From Rhizobium brockwellii (lineage in GTDB: Bacteria; Pseudomonadota; Alphaproteobacteria; Rhizobiales; Rhizobiaceae), in contig NZ_CP053439.1 in assembly GCF_000769405.2 (NCBI RefSeq), positions 1,736,001 to 1,800,000 on the forward strand: a DNA stretch of 64,000 nt, read 5' to 3'. How positions within the stretch are numbered: the stretch's first letter is position 1; each line of letters opens with the position of its first letter. Both the position numbers and the translations under genes were made by a program. Shown piece after piece: positions 48,154-59,969 of this stretch. Under the pieces are notes generated by a model. The model did not search any database, was not told the origin of the DNA, and worked only from the letters and a program-made list of their open reading frames with translations.

Positions 48154-49035
48154 GTGACTCTTTCCGGCGATACCGCTGCGGGCCGGCTGGCGATCATCGC
48201 CGGCGGCGGCCTTCTGCCTTCCTATGTCGCCGAAGCTGCGCGCGCGGCGGGCGAAAATCCCGTCATCGTCGCGCTGAAGGACGAAAGCGACCGGCGCTGG
48301 GAAGGGTATGACCATGCCGTCATCGGCGTCGGCGATTTTGCAGCTCTCGAGGGCCTCTTGAACCGCTACGGCATCGGCCGTGTCGTCATGTCCGGCAGCG
48401 TGCGGCGCCGGCCGGAATGGCGCGAGGTGCGCCCGACGCTGCGCACGCTGATGAAGATGCCGGCCGTGATCCGCACCTTGCTGTCCGGCGGCGACGATAC
48501 GGTGCTGCAGATGGTGATCCGGCTGATCGAGGGAAACGGCCGCCGGGTCGTCGGCGCTCATGAGATCGCTCCCGACCTTCTTGCCTATGTCGGTCCGCTT
48601 GGCGCTGCAGCGCCTGGCGAGGAAGACCGACGCGATATCAGGCGCGCAGCCGATGCCGCTGAGATGCTGGGCCGGCTCGATGTCGGCCAGGGTGCTGTCG
48701 CCATCGGCGGGCGCATCGTCGCGCTGGAGGGTCTTGAGGGCACGGACGAGATGCTGGAGCGTGTCGCGGGTCTCAGAGCCGCCGGGCGCATCTCGCCGCG
48801 CCGCCGTGGCGCACTCGTCAAGCTCTGCAAGCCGCAACAGGATATCCGTGCCGACCTGCCAGCGATCGGCGTTTCCACGGTTCTGAACGCGAGGAAAGCC
48901 GGCCTTGCCGGCGTCGCCGTCGAGGCCGGCCGCTCGCTGGTGCTCGATCGCGCCGCCGTCATCAAAGCCGCCGATGAGGCTGGGCTCTTCGTCTGTGGCA
49001 TCGACCGCGGCCTCCCGGCATGGGGGCTTGAATGA
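48154..49035 (+). CDS. lpxI: UDP-2,3-diacylglucosamine pyrophosphatase LpxI
   Basis: 293 residues, starting at GTG 48154. LAIIAGGGLLPSYVAEAARA, RRPEWREVRPTLRTLMKM and VGAHEIAPDLLAYVGPLG match LpxI (DUF1009), the alphaproteobacterial replacement of LpxH. It cleaves UDP-diacylglucosamine to lipid X. Overlaps lpxB by 4 bp. Confidence 0.95.
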   Translation: MTLSGDTAAGRLAIIAGGGLLPSYVAEAARAAGENPVIVALKDESDRRWEGYDHAVIGVGDFAALEGLLNRYGIGRVVMSGSVRRRPEWREVRPTLRTLMKMPAVIRTLLSGGDDTVLQMVIRLIEGNGRRVVGAHEIAPDLLAYVGPLGAAAPGEEDRRDIRRAADAAEMLGRLDVGQGAVAIGGRIVALEGLEGTDEMLERVAGLRAAGRISPRRRGALVKLCKPQQDIRADLPAIGVSTVLNARKAGLAGVAVEAGRSLVLDRAAVIKAADEAGLFVCGIDRGLPAWGLE

Positions 49036-50210
49036 ACGGGGCGCCGCTGAAGATCGCCGTCATTGCCGGCGAGGTGTCGGGGGATCTGCTCGGTGCCGAT
49101 CTCATCGCCGCCTTGAAGCGAATTCATAGCGGACCGGTGGAGCTCGTCGGCGTCGGCGGCGAGGGGCTGCAGGCGGAAGGCTTGCGATCCCTGTTCGATT
49201 TCTCCGAGCTGTCGATCATGGGCATCACCCAGGTGCTGAGCCGGTTGCCAAAGCTCTATACCCTGATCCGACAGACGACGGCTGCCATCATCGCCGCAAG
49301 GCCGGATATTCTTCTTATCATCGACAGCCCGGACTTCACTCATCGCGTCGCCAAACGTGTCCGCACCGCGCTGCCCGATCTGCCGGTTGTCAATTATGTC
49401 TGTCCGAGCGTCTGGGCCTGGAAGGAATATCGCGCCACGCGCATGCTCGCCTATGTCGATCATGTGCTCGCCGTCCTGCCCTTCGAGCCGGCAACAATGC
49501 GTGCGCTCGGCGGGCCTGAGACCACCTATGTCGGCCATCGCCTGACCGCCGATCCGGCGCTGCTCGAAGCGCGGCGGCAGCGCGCCATGCGCACACCCGT
49601 CGAGGGAGCCGGCAAGGCGATCCTGATGCTTCCTGGATCAAGATCCTCCGAAATCGCCAAACTGCTTCCGTTTTTCGAGGATGCGGCCAAAGAACTTGTC
49701 GCCCGCAACGGCCCGATGCGATTCCTGCTGCCGACCGTGCCGCACAACGAAGCGTTGGTGAAGGGGCTCGTCGCCGGCTGGGCCACGCCGCCGGAGGTGG
49801 CGGTCGGGCCGGCGCAGAAATGGAAGGCCCTTGCCGAGGCGGATGCGGCGATGGCAGCTTCCGGCACGGTGATCCTCGAACTCGCCCTTGCCGGCGTGCC
49901 GACGGTGTCCGTTTACAAGACGGATTGGATTATCCGCCTGCTCGCCCGGCGCATTAAGGTGTGGACGGGCGCATTGCCCAATATCATCGCCGATTATGCC
50001 GTCGTGCCGGAATATCTGAACGAGATCGTCCGCGGCGCCAGCCTGGCGCGCTGGATGGAGCGGCTATCGGCCGACACGTTCCAATTAAAGGCGATGAACG
50101 AGGGTTATGATCTCGTCTGGCAACGCATGCAGACCGAAACACCGCCCGGCGAGCATGCCGCCGAGATCCTTCTCGACGTGCTGAAAAAGAAAAAACCCGG
50201 TCGTTTCTGA
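49032..50210 (+). CDS. lpxB: lipid-A-disaccharide synthase
   Basis: 392 residues, GT19 family. IAVIAGEVSGDLLGADLIAA, GVGGEGLQAEGLRSLFDF, SPDFTHRVAKRV, NYVCPSVWAWKEYRATRM and LPGSRSSEIAKLLPFF are diagnostic. It joins UDP-diacylglucosamine with lipid X. The last codons and stop are part of the bidirectional terminator. Confidence 0.96.
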   Translation: MNGAPLKIAVIAGEVSGDLLGADLIAALKRIHSGPVELVGVGGEGLQAEGLRSLFDFSELSIMGITQVLSRLPKLYTLIRQTTAAIIAARPDILLIIDSPDFTHRVAKRVRTALPDLPVVNYVCPSVWAWKEYRATRMLAYVDHVLAVLPFEPATMRALGGPETTYVGHRLTADPALLEARRQRAMRTPVEGAGKAILMLPGSRSSEIAKLLPFFEDAAKELVARNGPMRFLLPTVPHNEALVKGLVAGWATPPEVAVGPAQKWKALAEADAAMAASGTVILELALAGVPTVSVYKTDWIIRLLARRIKVWTGALPNIIADYAVVPEYLNEIVRGASLARWMERLSADTFQLKAMNEGYDLVWQRMQTETPPGEHAAEILLDVLKKKKPGRF

Positions 50211-50226
50211 CCGGGTTTTCTTTTTT
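50192..50226. terminator. bidirectional terminator between lpxB and gltA
   Basis: AAAACCCGGTC pairs with GACCGGGTTTT, with T tract on the plus side and A tract giving Ts on the minus side. The hairpin contains the lpxB stop (50208-50210). Confidence 0.9.
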
Positions 50227-50244
50227 AGGTTCCTTCTGAAGCAA

Positions 50245-51534
50245 TCAGCGCTTCGAAACCGGAATGTAGTCGCGCTTCGGTTCGCCGACATAAAGCTGGC
50301 GCGGACGGCCGATGCGCTGTTCCGGATCCTCGATCATCTCGTTCCACTGCGCGATCCAGCCGACGGTGCGGGCGAGCGCGAAGAGCACGGTGAACATGGT
50401 CGTGGGGAAGCCCAGCGCCTTCAGCGTGATGCCGGAATAGAAGTCGATGTTCGGATAGAGCTTCTTCTCGATGAAATATTCGTCGGTGAGCGCGATGCGC
50501 TCCAGCTCCATCGCCACTTCGAGCAACGGATCGTCCTTGATGCCGAGTTCTCCGAGCACCTCATGCGTCGTCTTCTGCATGATCTTGGCGCGCGGATCGT
50601 AGTTCTTGTAGACGCGGTGACCGAAGCCCATCAGGCGGAATGGATCGTTCTTGTCCTTGGCGCGGGCGACATATTCCGGAATGCGGTCGACCGTGCCGAT
50701 TTCCGTCAGCATGTTGAGGGCTGCTTCGTTAGCACCGCCGTGAGCGGGCCCCCAGAGGCATGCAATGCCGGCGGCGATGCAGGCGAACGGGTTGGCGCCC
50801 GACGAACCGGCGAGACGGACGGTCGAGGTCGAGGCGTTCTGCTCATGATCGGCATGCAGGATGAAGATGCGGTCCATGGCGCGGGCAAGCACCGGATTGA
50901 CCACATATTCCTCGCAAGGCACGGCAAAGCACATGCGCAGGAAGTTCGAGGCATAGTCGAGGTCGTTCTTCGGATAAACGAAGGGCTGGCCGATATGGTA
51001 CTTGTAGGCCATGGCGGCAAGCGTCGGCATCTTGGCGATCATGCGCAGGCTGGCGACCATGCGCTGGTGCGGATCGGTGATGTCAGTGGAGTCATGATAG
51101 AAGGCCGACAGAGCGCCGACGCAGCCGCACATGACGGCCATCGGATGCGCATCGCGGCGGAAGCCGGTGAAGAAGCGGCTCATCTGCTCGTGCACCATGG
51201 TGTGGTGCGTGACGCGGTAATCGAAATCCTTCTTCTGCACGGTGGTCGGCAGTTCGCCGTAAAGCAGGAGGTAGCAGACCTCGAGGAAGTCGCCGTGCTC
51301 AGCGAGCTGCTCGATCGGATAACCGCGATGCAGCAGGACACCTTCGTCGCCGTCGATGTAGGTGATTTTCGATTCACAGGATGCGGTCGAGGTAAAACCC
51401 GGATCGTAGGTGAAGGAAGCCGTGTTCTTGTAGAGGGCACCGATATCGATGACGCTCGGGCCGATCGTGCCGCTTTTGACAGCAAGGTCGACAGACTTGT
51501 CACCGATTTTTATTGTAGCGCTTTGATCCGTCAT
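50245..51534 (-). CDS. gltA: citrate synthase
   Basis: 429 residues, type II. Catalytic residues lie in [50 protein letters not shown] and the C-terminal NIDFYSGI. It opens the TCA cycle. ATG 51534 (MTDQSATI) has GGAGG 6 nt upstream. Convergent with lpxB. Confidence 0.97.
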   Translation of the reverse strand: MTDQSATIKIGDKSVDLAVKSGTIGPSVIDIGALYKNTASFTYDPGFTSTASCESKITYIDGDEGVLLHRGYPIEQLAEHGDFLEVCYLLLYGELPTTVQKKDFDYRVTHHTMVHEQMSRFFTGFRRDAHPMAVMCGCVGALSAFYHDSTDITDPHQRMVASLRMIAKMPTLAAMAYKYHIGQPFVYPKNDLDYASNFLRMCFAVPCEEYVVNPVLARAMDRIFILHADHEQNASTSTVRLAGSSGANPFACIAAGIACLWGPAHGGANEAALNMLTEIGTVDRIPEYVARAKDKNDPFRLMGFGHRVYKNYDPRAKIMQKTTHEVLGELGIKDDPLLEVAMELERIALTDEYFIEKKLYPNIDFYSGITLKALGFPTTMFTVLFALARTVGWIAQWNEMIEDPEQRIGRPRQLYVGEPKRDYIPVSKR

Positions 51535-51824
51535 GCTGATCCTCCGAAATGGCGGTGGCGCCATAAAAGCGCCATAGGGGTTAAGCGTCCTCACCGATAG
51601 CTATATGATCGCGAAGCTAATGCCAAGTTACCGTGATGGCATTTTGTGCATTGCGGTATCACCTTTTAGGCACTGCAGCGATGAGCCGCACGCATATCGG
51701 AAGCCGATGATTCGACTGGTCTTTTGGCGCTCGCGATTTTCCCTCATATTTCAATCGATTATGCTTGCCGGATTTGATTGGTGGTTGCATTCTGCCTGCC
51801 TGAGCGGGTGACCTTGGGCGGCGC

Positions 51825-54257
51825 ATGCAGGAGTTGACGACAGTCGAATTGCGGCCGGAAGCAGGCGCCAGCCTTGCCGACACCGCCGGTTTTTCTCCGC
51901 CTGCCGTGGTGACTTGGCCGGCAAGGACGCAGTCGGCGACACCGTGGCGCCACCGGCTGCCGGCAGCAGCCTCGCAATCGCTGCGTGCCGGCATGCGCAT
52001 GCTGAGCGAAGAAGCGGACCATGGCCGCCTGCTGCTGTTCTCGCCGGTCTTCCTCGGCGCCGGCTCAGCCTTCTGGTTTCTTGCGGCATCGGACTTCCCC
52101 CTCGTTGCATCGCTGCTCTGCCTGTTGGTGCTGACCGTGGCGGTTCTCATCGCCAGCCGCAGCCGGGCGGCGTTGCGGGCAACGCTGATGGCGCTTTCGC
52201 TCGTGGCCTGCGGCATGGTCTCGGCGCAGTTCGAGAGCCGGCGGGCTTCGACCGTGATCCTCGATTCATCAGTGACGACGACGGTGACCGGCCGCGTCGA
52301 GCGGCGCGAAGGCGACGGTCGCGGGCGGTGGCGCTATATTCTTGCCGTCACCGGCACGGAGGCACCGGAGGTGAAGCGGCCGCCGGCGCGTATAACCGCG
52401 ATAGCCCGCGGCGCGGACGCGGCCTTCGAGATCGGTGACATTATCACCGGCAGGGCACGGCTGACGCCGCCGGCAGGGCCAGCGCTTCCTGAGCTCAACG
52501 ACTTCTCCTTCGGTGCCTATTTCGACGGCATCGGCGCCAACGGCTTCTTCTACGGTGCGCCGACCAAGGTCGATTTGCAGGCAGGTCCGCAGGCCGCCAG
52601 ATCGACGGTGGAAGCGTTGCTTGAAGGGCTCTACCGGCTGCGCAGCGGCATTGGCGACCGGATAAGATCGATCCTGCCCGGCGACACCGGCGCTTTTGCC
52701 GCTGCACTCGTGACGGACGAGCGGCGCGCCATTTCGGATGCGACGACGGAGGCGCTGCGCCAGTCTGGTCTGGCTCATATCATCGCCATCTCCGGTCTCA
52801 ACATGGCGCTGTCGGCCGGCATCTTCTTCGTCGGCTTCCGGATGCTGCTCAGCCTCTTTCCCGGCATTGCTGAAGCCTATCCGACGAAGAAGATCGCGGC
52901 AGCCGGCGCGCTCATCGCGGTCACCGCCTATTTCCTGATCTCCGGCTTTGCGGTCTCTGCCGAACGCGCTTTCATCATGATGGCCATCATGTTGATTGCC
53001 GTCTTCTTCGACCGGCCGTCGATCAGCCTGCGCAATGTCGCGCTCTCGGCGCTCGTCATCCTCGCCATTTCACCCTCCGAGGTCTTGGGGCCGAGTTTCC
53101 AGATGTCCTTTGCCGCGACATTGGCGCTGGTATCGGGCTATCAGCTGTGGAAGGACCGGCGCGTCCGCGAAAACGCCTTTCTAAAGCTGTCGATCATCAG
53201 GCCCTTCGTTACGGTTGCGGGCTTCTTCGGCGGCGTCTTCCTGACCTCGCTGATCGGTGGTTTTTCCACCGCGCTGTTTTCGATCGAGCATTTTCATCGC
53301 TTGACCGCCTATGGCCTGCCGGCAAACCTCGCGACAATGCCGATCATCTCCTTCATCATCATGCCGGCCGGCCTGCTGGCGATGCTGCTCATGCCCTTCG
53401 GTCTGGACGTTTTGCCTTGGAAGGTCGTCGGATTCGGCCTCGATCTGGTGATCGCGGTCGCCAAGACGGTGTCCGGCTGGGGTGGCAATATCGACGTCGG
53501 CCGCTTGCCCGCATGGTATTTCGCGGTCGCCGTGGCAGGCTTTCTGCTGCTGACGCTGCTCCGCACCCGGTTGCGCCATGCCGGCACATCGATCATCGCG
53601 GTCGCAACGCTCATCCTGCTGCTTCTACCGGTTCCCCGGCCGCCGGATCTGGTGATTTCGGAGGATGGCAGTCTCGTCGCGGTGGTCGAGGCGGCAGCAA
53701 TGGCTTCCAACCGTGAAAGACCACCGGATTTCATCTTCGACCAGTGGCAGAGAGCGCTGGTCCTGCCGAAGCATGACCCGCCGAAGATGCTGGATGGTCC
53801 TGCTATCCCTCCGGTGGGAGAAGACCACCGCGTCAAGCTTTCCCGCGATCAGCAGAACGAAGCGAGGTCCGCGATGCGGGCGGCCGCAGCGGCCGGTGAA
53901 GCAAACCGCTTTTCCTGCGTCAAGAAGGCCTGGTGCACATCAAGGCTTGGCAATGGTCGTGTGGTTGCTGTCATCGACAATGCCGCCTATCTCGGCCCGG
54001 CATGCGACGCGGCCGATATCATCGTGACGTCGGTCCGCCTGCGTTTCAACAGCTGCCGCTCAGGTGCGACGCTCTTCACCGGCGAGACGCTGCGCAGGGC
54101 CGGATCCGTCGAGTTGCGCTTCACGGACGCCGGCCTGGAGGTCGCAACCGCATTCGACGCATTGTCGCGACCATGGATGCGCCATCGCGCCTATGACTGG
54201 CGCAGCAACAGCTTTACCGAATCCGGCCTAACCGATGTCAGTGATAGCGGCGAATGA
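51825..54257 (+). CDS. ComEC/Rec2 family membrane protein
   Basis: 810 residues. An N-terminal DUF4131 region with two helices and a beta part ([20 protein letters not shown]), then the Competence domain ([20 protein letters not shown] followed by [18 protein letters not shown]) with about ten helices. The C-terminal 200 residues lack the HxHxDH zinc motif of the metallo-beta-lactamase domain. The family moves ssDNA across the inner membrane in competent bacteria. Its 3' end overlaps the lexA 3' end by 20 bp. Confidence 0.87.
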   Translation: MQELTTVELRPEAGASLADTAGFSPPAVVTWPARTQSATPWRHRLPAAASQSLRAGMRMLSEEADHGRLLLFSPVFLGAGSAFWFLAASDFPLVASLLCLLVLTVAVLIASRSRAALRATLMALSLVACGMVSAQFESRRASTVILDSSVTTTVTGRVERREGDGRGRWRYILAVTGTEAPEVKRPPARITAIARGADAAFEIGDIITGRARLTPPAGPALPELNDFSFGAYFDGIGANGFFYGAPTKVDLQAGPQAARSTVEALLEGLYRLRSGIGDRIRSILPGDTGAFAAALVTDERRAISDATTEALRQSGLAHIIAISGLNMALSAGIFFVGFRMLLSLFPGIAEAYPTKKIAAAGALIAVTAYFLISGFAVSAERAFIMMAIMLIAVFFDRPSISLRNVALSALVILAISPSEVLGPSFQMSFAATLALVSGYQLWKDRRVRENAFLKLSIIRPFVTVAGFFGGVFLTSLIGGFSTALFSIEHFHRLTAYGLPANLATMPIISFIIMPAGLLAMLLMPFGLDVLPWKVVGFGLDLVIAVAKTVSGWGGNIDVGRLPAWYFAVAVAGFLLLTLLRTRLRHAGTSIIAVATLILLLLPVPRPPDLVISEDGSLVAVVEAAAMASNRERPPDFIFDQWQRALVLPKHDPPKMLDGPAIPPVGEDHRVKLSRDQQNEARSAMRAAAAAGEANRFSCVKKAWCTSRLGNGRVVAVIDNAAYLGPACDAADIIVTSVRLRFNSCRSGATLFTGETLRRAGSVELRFTDAGLEVATAFDALSRPWMRHRAYDWRSNSFTESGLTDVSDSGE

Positions 54258-54957
54258 GGCCGACGAGTTTGCCCTGCACCTTGACGCGGTCCGGCCCGAA
54301 AATCCGGGTCTCGTAAGCCGGGTTGGCCGCTTCCAGCGCGATCGAGGCACCCTTGCGGCGGAAGCGCTTCAGTGTCGCCTCTTCATCGTCGACGAGAGCA
54401 ACGACGATGTCGCCAGGACTTGCGGTGCTGCCATTGCGGATGATCACGGTGTCGCCGTCGAAGATGCCGGCGTCGATCATCGAATCGCCCTTGACCTCCA
54501 GCGCATAATGTTCACCGGAACCGAGCATGTCGGCCGGAACGACGATGTCGTGGGTGTTGTTCTGGATCGCCGAGATCGGCACACCGGCAGCGATTCGCCC
54601 CATGACCGGCACGGAGACCGAGTTGCCGTTGTCGGCGACGGGTTTTGCGGGAGCAGGGGAGGCGATCGGCTGAGGTTTGCCGAGGCTGCCCTCGATGACG
54701 CTCGGCGAAAAGCCGCGCCGCGGCTGGATGCTGGGGCTGTAGGCCTCCGGAAGTTTGATGACCTCAAGCGCGCGGGCGCGGTTCGGTAGGCGGCGAATGA
54801 AGCCTCGCTCCTCGAGCGCCGTAATCAGGCGATGAATCCCGGACTTCGAGGCGAGGTCCAGGGCATCCTTCATTTCATCGAAAGATGGCGGAACGCCGGA
54901 TTCTTTCATGCGCTCATGAATGAAAAGGAGAAGCTCCTGTTGTTTGCGCGTGAGCAT
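54238..54957 (-). CDS. lexA: SOS repressor LexA
   Basis: 239 residues. N-terminal winged helix ([40 protein letters not shown]), cleavage bond A124-G125 in GRIAAGVP, catalytic S159 (KGDSMIDAG) and K197 (EATLKRF). It represses DNA-damage genes until RecA-stimulated self-cleavage. It has its own SOS box upstream. Confidence 0.97.
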   Translation of the reverse strand: MLTRKQQELLLFIHERMKESGVPPSFDEMKDALDLASKSGIHRLITALEERGFIRRLPNRARALEVIKLPEAYSPSIQPRRGFSPSVIEGSLGKPQPIASPAPAKPVADNGNSVSVPVMGRIAAGVPISAIQNNTHDIVVPADMLGSGEHYALEVKGDSMIDAGIFDGDTVIIRNGSTASPGDIVVALVDDEEATLKRFRRKGASIALEAANPAYETRIFGPDRVKVQGKLVGLIRRYH

Positions 54958-55005
54958 CGACGTTGTGACCTCGTGATTGAAACAAATCCAGAACAGACAC
55001 TATAT

Positions 55006-55020
55006 GTTCCATATGTGTTC
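55006..55020 (-). promoter_or_regulatory. LexA-binding SOS box
   Basis: GTTC-CATATGT-GTTC on the plus strand (GAAC-N7-GAAC toward lexA), an exact match to the alphaproteobacterial SOS box, centred about 55 bp upstream of the lexA start. Confidence 0.88.
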
Positions 55021-55154
55021 CGCAAGTAGCTAAATTTCCGTAAAACTTGGCGCCAACTCGTTGAGATTTTTATTTTCATTCGCCGGATTGGCAAACAAGT
55101 CTTGCCTTGGGCGGCACTCTCACACATCTCTGCCGTCTCAGGAGAGGGGATATC

Positions 55155-56051
55155 ATGAACGAGCATTCCGCCAAACCGCACCCGCTGGATCATGTCGTAC
55201 TGCCGGTCGTCAATATCAATTTGGCGCGCGAGAGGCTCGGCAAGCTCGGCTTCACCGTTGCCGCCGATGCGCGCCATCCCTTCGGAACGGAGAATGCCTG
55301 CGTCTTCTTCGCCGACAAGACCTATCTGGAGCCGCTCGGGATTGCGAGTGTCGAGGAGAGCGAGGCATCGGCGCGCCAAGGCAATGTCTTCACCGCCCGC
55401 AACCGGGCGTTCCGCTTCCGCTGCGGCGCGGAGGGGCTTTCGGGGCTGGCTTTCGGCAGCAAGGATGCCGGCATCGATCATCAGAATTTCGTCGGCAACG
55501 GATCGAGCGCCGGAGAGATTCTGCAGTTCACCCGGCCGATGACGATGCCGGACGGTACCGAGACGATTGCCGGCTTCAAGCTAGCTTTTGCCGGCGACCT
55601 GCGCGCGCCTGATCTCCTGCTATTTACCGTCGAGCGCGTCAATCCGCTACCGGCCGACCGCGCCGCGCTGGAGACGCATGCCAACGGCGTCACCGGCATA
55701 GTCGAGATCGCGCTTTGCGCGCCGGAACCGGCCGCCTTCGCCGCCTTCGTCAGCTTCGCCGTGGCGCAATCGGCAGTCGAGAAAACCGGTTTCGGCGTCA
55801 ATATCGCGGCGTCGAATGCAAAAATCAACCTGATGACGCCGGAAGGGCTGGAGGCCTATTTCGACATCTCCGGATCATCCGCAGATCGCGGCCTGCGCGG
55901 CCGGGCAATCCTCTTCACTGTGGCCGATCTTGCCGTGACAGAAGCGCATTTGGCTGCTAACGGGGTGACATACGCGCGCAAGAACAATCGCATTCTGGTG
56001 AAGCCCGCGCCCGGGCAGGGCACGCTCTTCGCCTTCGAGGAAACACGATGA
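55155..56051 (+). CDS. VOC/glyoxalase-like domain protein
   Basis: 298 residues. [20 protein letters not shown] followed by [20 protein letters not shown] matches the Glyoxalase_3-type VOC fold, with a second VOC-like half from about residue 180. Substrate unknown. ATG 55155 has AGGAGAGGGG upstream. Its stop overlaps the kdsA start (ATGA). Confidence 0.8.
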   Translation: MNEHSAKPHPLDHVVLPVVNINLARERLGKLGFTVAADARHPFGTENACVFFADKTYLEPLGIASVEESEASARQGNVFTARNRAFRFRCGAEGLSGLAFGSKDAGIDHQNFVGNGSSAGEILQFTRPMTMPDGTETIAGFKLAFAGDLRAPDLLLFTVERVNPLPADRAALETHANGVTGIVEIALCAPEPAAFAAFVSFAVAQSAVEKTGFGVNIAASNAKINLMTPEGLEAYFDISGSSADRGLRGRAILFTVADLAVTEAHLAANGVTYARKNNRILVKPAPGQGTLFAFEETR

Positions 56052-56893
56052 GCACTGATACGAATTCCGAAGTCAGGATCGGTGAAGGCGAAGGCCAGGT
56101 CACCTTTTCCAATACCGGCCGCCTGTCGCTGATTGCCGGTCCCTGCCAGATGGAGAGCCGCGACCACGCCTTCATGGTTGCCGGCACGCTGAAGGAGCTT
56201 TGCGGCAAGCTCGGCATCGGCCTCGTCTACAAGAGCTCCTTCGACAAGGCGAACCGCACCTCGCTGTCGGCCGAACGCGGTATCGGGATCGAAAAGGGCA
56301 TGGAGGTCTTTGCCGACCTCAAGAAGGAATTCGGCTTTCCCGTCTTGACCGACGTTCATACCGCCGAGCAATGCGCGGAGGTGGCAAAGGTCGTCGATGT
56401 CCTGCAGATCCCTGCCTTCCTCTGCCGCCAGACCGACCTTCTCATCGCCGCCGCCAAGACCGGCCGCGTCGTCAATGTCAAGAAAGGCCAGTTCCTTGCT
56501 CCCTGGGATATGAAGAACGTTCTGAAGAAGCTCAACGCCAGCGGCAATCCGAACGTGCTGCTGTGTGAGCGCGGCGCCTCCTTTGGTTACAATACGCTGG
56601 TTTCCGACATGCGCTCACTGCCGATCATGGCGGCGATGGGCGCGCCCGTTGTCTTCGATGCCACCCATTCCGTGGCGCAGCCGGGCGGGCAGGGCGATTC
56701 CTCCGGCGGTCAGCGGGAATTCGTGGAAACCCTGGCGCGCGCAGCAGTGGCTGCCGGTATTGCCGGCGTCTTCGTCGAAACCCATCAGGACCCCGACAAT
56801 GCCCCTTCCGACGGCCCGAACATGGTCTATCTCAAGGACATGCCGCGGCTTCTCGAAAAGCTGCTCGCCTTCGATGCGGTCGCCAAGGCTTGA
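56048..56893 (+). CDS. kdsA: 3-deoxy-8-phosphooctulonate synthase
   Basis: 281 residues. [67 protein letters not shown] and [15 protein letters not shown] are the KdsA motifs. It condenses arabinose 5-phosphate with PEP to make KDO 8-phosphate for LPS. Overlaps the VOC gene by 4 bp. Confidence 0.97.
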   Translation: MSTDTNSEVRIGEGEGQVTFSNTGRLSLIAGPCQMESRDHAFMVAGTLKELCGKLGIGLVYKSSFDKANRTSLSAERGIGIEKGMEVFADLKKEFGFPVLTDVHTAEQCAEVAKVVDVLQIPAFLCRQTDLLIAAAKTGRVVNVKKGQFLAPWDMKNVLKKLNASGNPNVLLCERGASFGYNTLVSDMRSLPIMAAMGAPVVFDATHSVAQPGGQGDSSGGQREFVETLARAAVAAGIAGVFVETHQDPDNAPSDGPNMVYLKDMPRLLEKLLAFDAVAKA

Positions 56894-56895
56894 CG

Positions 56896-56924
56896 TTCAA
56901 CAGTCTGACATGATCGTGCTATAG
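56896..56924 (+). promoter_or_regulatory. candidate sigma-70 promoter of eno
   Basis: TTCAAC, a 17-nt spacer and CTATAG, 106 bp before the eno start. The -10 is close to the rhizobial CTATAT consensus, the -35 is weak. Confidence 0.4.
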
Positions 56925-56967
56925 GCCAAATCCGAACGCTGGTGCGAAGGCTATTGCAGCATTGTAA

Positions 56968-58305
<1,338 letters not shown>

Positions 58306-58330
58306 TCGGATCTGATTTTCAACGGCTTGA

Positions 58331-58356
58331 CCCGCGCCTCCCGGCGCGGGTTTTTT
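58331..58356 (+). terminator. terminator of eno
   Basis: CCCGCGCC/GGCGCGGG around TCCC, then TTTTTT. Confidence 0.93.
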
Positions 58357-58441
58357 GTTGCCCGTTTTTTAGAGTCAACGAACGGTTAATCTCTGCGCGT
58401 TAGATTGAACGAATTGGTAATGCGTTCAAGAGCATGCGTGT

Positions 58442-58762
58442 ATGTGGACAAAGCATCATAAGAAGAGAAAGATCGGTCGCTTCGTCATTCCGGCCATGAC
58501 GGTCGCCTTCCTCTCCTATTTCGGTTATCATTGCATTCATGGCGATTACGGCCTGCGCGCGACGGAGGCGTTCGAGCATCAGCGTGTGGCGCGTGAAAAA
58601 GAGCTTGCAGTCTTGAAGGCGAAGCGCGAACATCTGGAAAATCAGGTCGCGCTCTTGAGTGACGGCTCGCTCGACAAGGATATGTTGGACGAGAAAGCGC
58701 GTTATCAGCTCAATATGTCGCGCGCCGACGAGATCGTCGTATTCAACCACTATTCCAATTAA
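58442..58762 (+). CDS. septum formation initiator FtsB/DivIC family protein
   Basis: 106 residues. A basic N-terminus, one membrane helix (FVIPAMTVAFLSYFGYHCIH, about 14-33) and a coiled coil (VAREKELAVLKAKREHLENQ) ending in a LDEKARYQLNM segment typical of FtsB. It should link FtsQ and FtsL in the divisome. The eno-ftsB-pdhA order is usual in alphaproteobacteria. Confidence 0.88.
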   Translation: MWTKHHKKRKIGRFVIPAMTVAFLSYFGYHCIHGDYGLRATEAFEHQRVAREKELAVLKAKREHLENQVALLSDGSLDKDMLDEKARYQLNMSRADEIVVFNHYSN

Positions 58763-58907
58763 CCGGAAACAGGTTAATTGTAGTTTTCGTAGTTTTTCCA
58801 ATAATTTAGCACCGAATACGAGCCATGCAATTATGGCATTGCTGTGGTCATATTTCTTCCCTATGGTACGCGCCACCAAGAAACGACAAACCCATAGGGA
58901 GGGTTGA

Positions 58908-59954
58908 ATGGCGCCGCGAAAGACCGCGACCGTTTCCAGCCGCAAAACTGCAGCAAAACCGGCAGCCAAAGCATCGAATGGAGGCCCGGTAGCCGACTTC
59001 GATCGCAATGAAGAGCTGAAGGCTTATCGCGAGATGCTGCTGATCCGCCGCTTCGAGGAGAAGGCCGGCCAGCTTTACGGCATGGGCTTCATCGGCGGCT
59101 TTTGTCACCTCTACATCGGTCAGGAAGCTGTCGTCGTCGGCATGCAGATGGCGCAGAAGGATGGCGACCAGGTCATCACGGCCTATCGCGACCACGGCCA
59201 TATGCTGGCAACCGGCATGGAAGCGCGCGGCGTTATGGCGGAACTGACCGGGCGCCGCAGCGGCTATTCCCACGGCAAGGGCGGCTCGATGCACATGTTC
59301 TCGAAAGAGAAGCATTTCTACGGCGGTCACGGCATCGTCGGCGCCCAGGTCTCGCTCGGAACGGGTCTTGCCTTCGCAAACCGCTACCGCGGCAATGACA
59401 ATGTCTCCATCGCCTATTTCGGTGACGGCGCTGCCAACCAGGGGCAGGTCTACGAGAGCTTCAACATGGCTGCTCTCTGGAAGCTGCCGATCGTCTATAT
59501 CGTCGAGAACAACCGTTACGCCATGGGCACCTCGACCGCCCGCGCCACCGCGCAGTCGAATTACTCGCTTCGCGGATCCGGTTTCGGCATCCCCGGCATT
59601 CAGGTCGATGGCATGGACGTCCGCGCAGTCAAGGCGGCGGCCGACGAGGCGCTCGAGCATTGCCGTTCCGGCAAGGGCCCGATCATTCTCGAAATGCTGA
59701 CCTATCGTTATCGCGGTCACTCGATGTCCGACCCGGCGAAGTATCGCTCCAAGGACGAAGTGCAGAAGATGCGCTCCGAGCATGACCCGATCGAACAGGT
59801 TAAGGCACGCCTCGTCGAAAAGGGCTGGGCTTCCGAAGACGATCTGAAGGCGATCGACAAGGATGTTCGCGATATCGTCGCCGACAGCGCCGATTTCGCC
59901 CAGGCCGATCCGGAGCCGGATGCATCCGAACTCTATACCGACATTCTGCTCTAA
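58908..59954 (+). CDS. pdhA: pyruvate dehydrogenase E1 component, alpha subunit
   Basis: 348 residues. After a Lys/Ala-rich leader comes EMLLIRRFEEKAGQLYGMGF, the TPP motif GDGAANQGQVYESFNMAALW ending at VENN, and the phosphorylation-loop-type TYRYRGHSMSDPAKYRSKDE. With PdhB it decarboxylates pyruvate. 15 bp before pdhB; GGGAGG precedes the start. Confidence 0.97.
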   Translation: MAPRKTATVSSRKTAAKPAAKASNGGPVADFDRNEELKAYREMLLIRRFEEKAGQLYGMGFIGGFCHLYIGQEAVVVGMQMAQKDGDQVITAYRDHGHMLATGMEARGVMAELTGRRSGYSHGKGGSMHMFSKEKHFYGGHGIVGAQVSLGTGLAFANRYRGNDNVSIAYFGDGAANQGQVYESFNMAALWKLPIVYIVENNRYAMGTSTARATAQSNYSLRGSGFGIPGIQVDGMDVRAVKAAADEALEHCRSGKGPIILEMLTYRYRGHSMSDPAKYRSKDEVQKMRSEHDPIEQVKARLVEKGWASEDDLKAIDKDVRDIVADSADFAQADPEPDASELYTDILL

Positions 59955-59969
59955 TCGGGGAGGGAACCC

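Noticed and set aside
47326..48837. 503-codon minus-strand frame opposite lpxA and lpxI
   Set aside because: Its translation is His/Asp/Arg-rich and lies wholly over two well-supported lpx genes.
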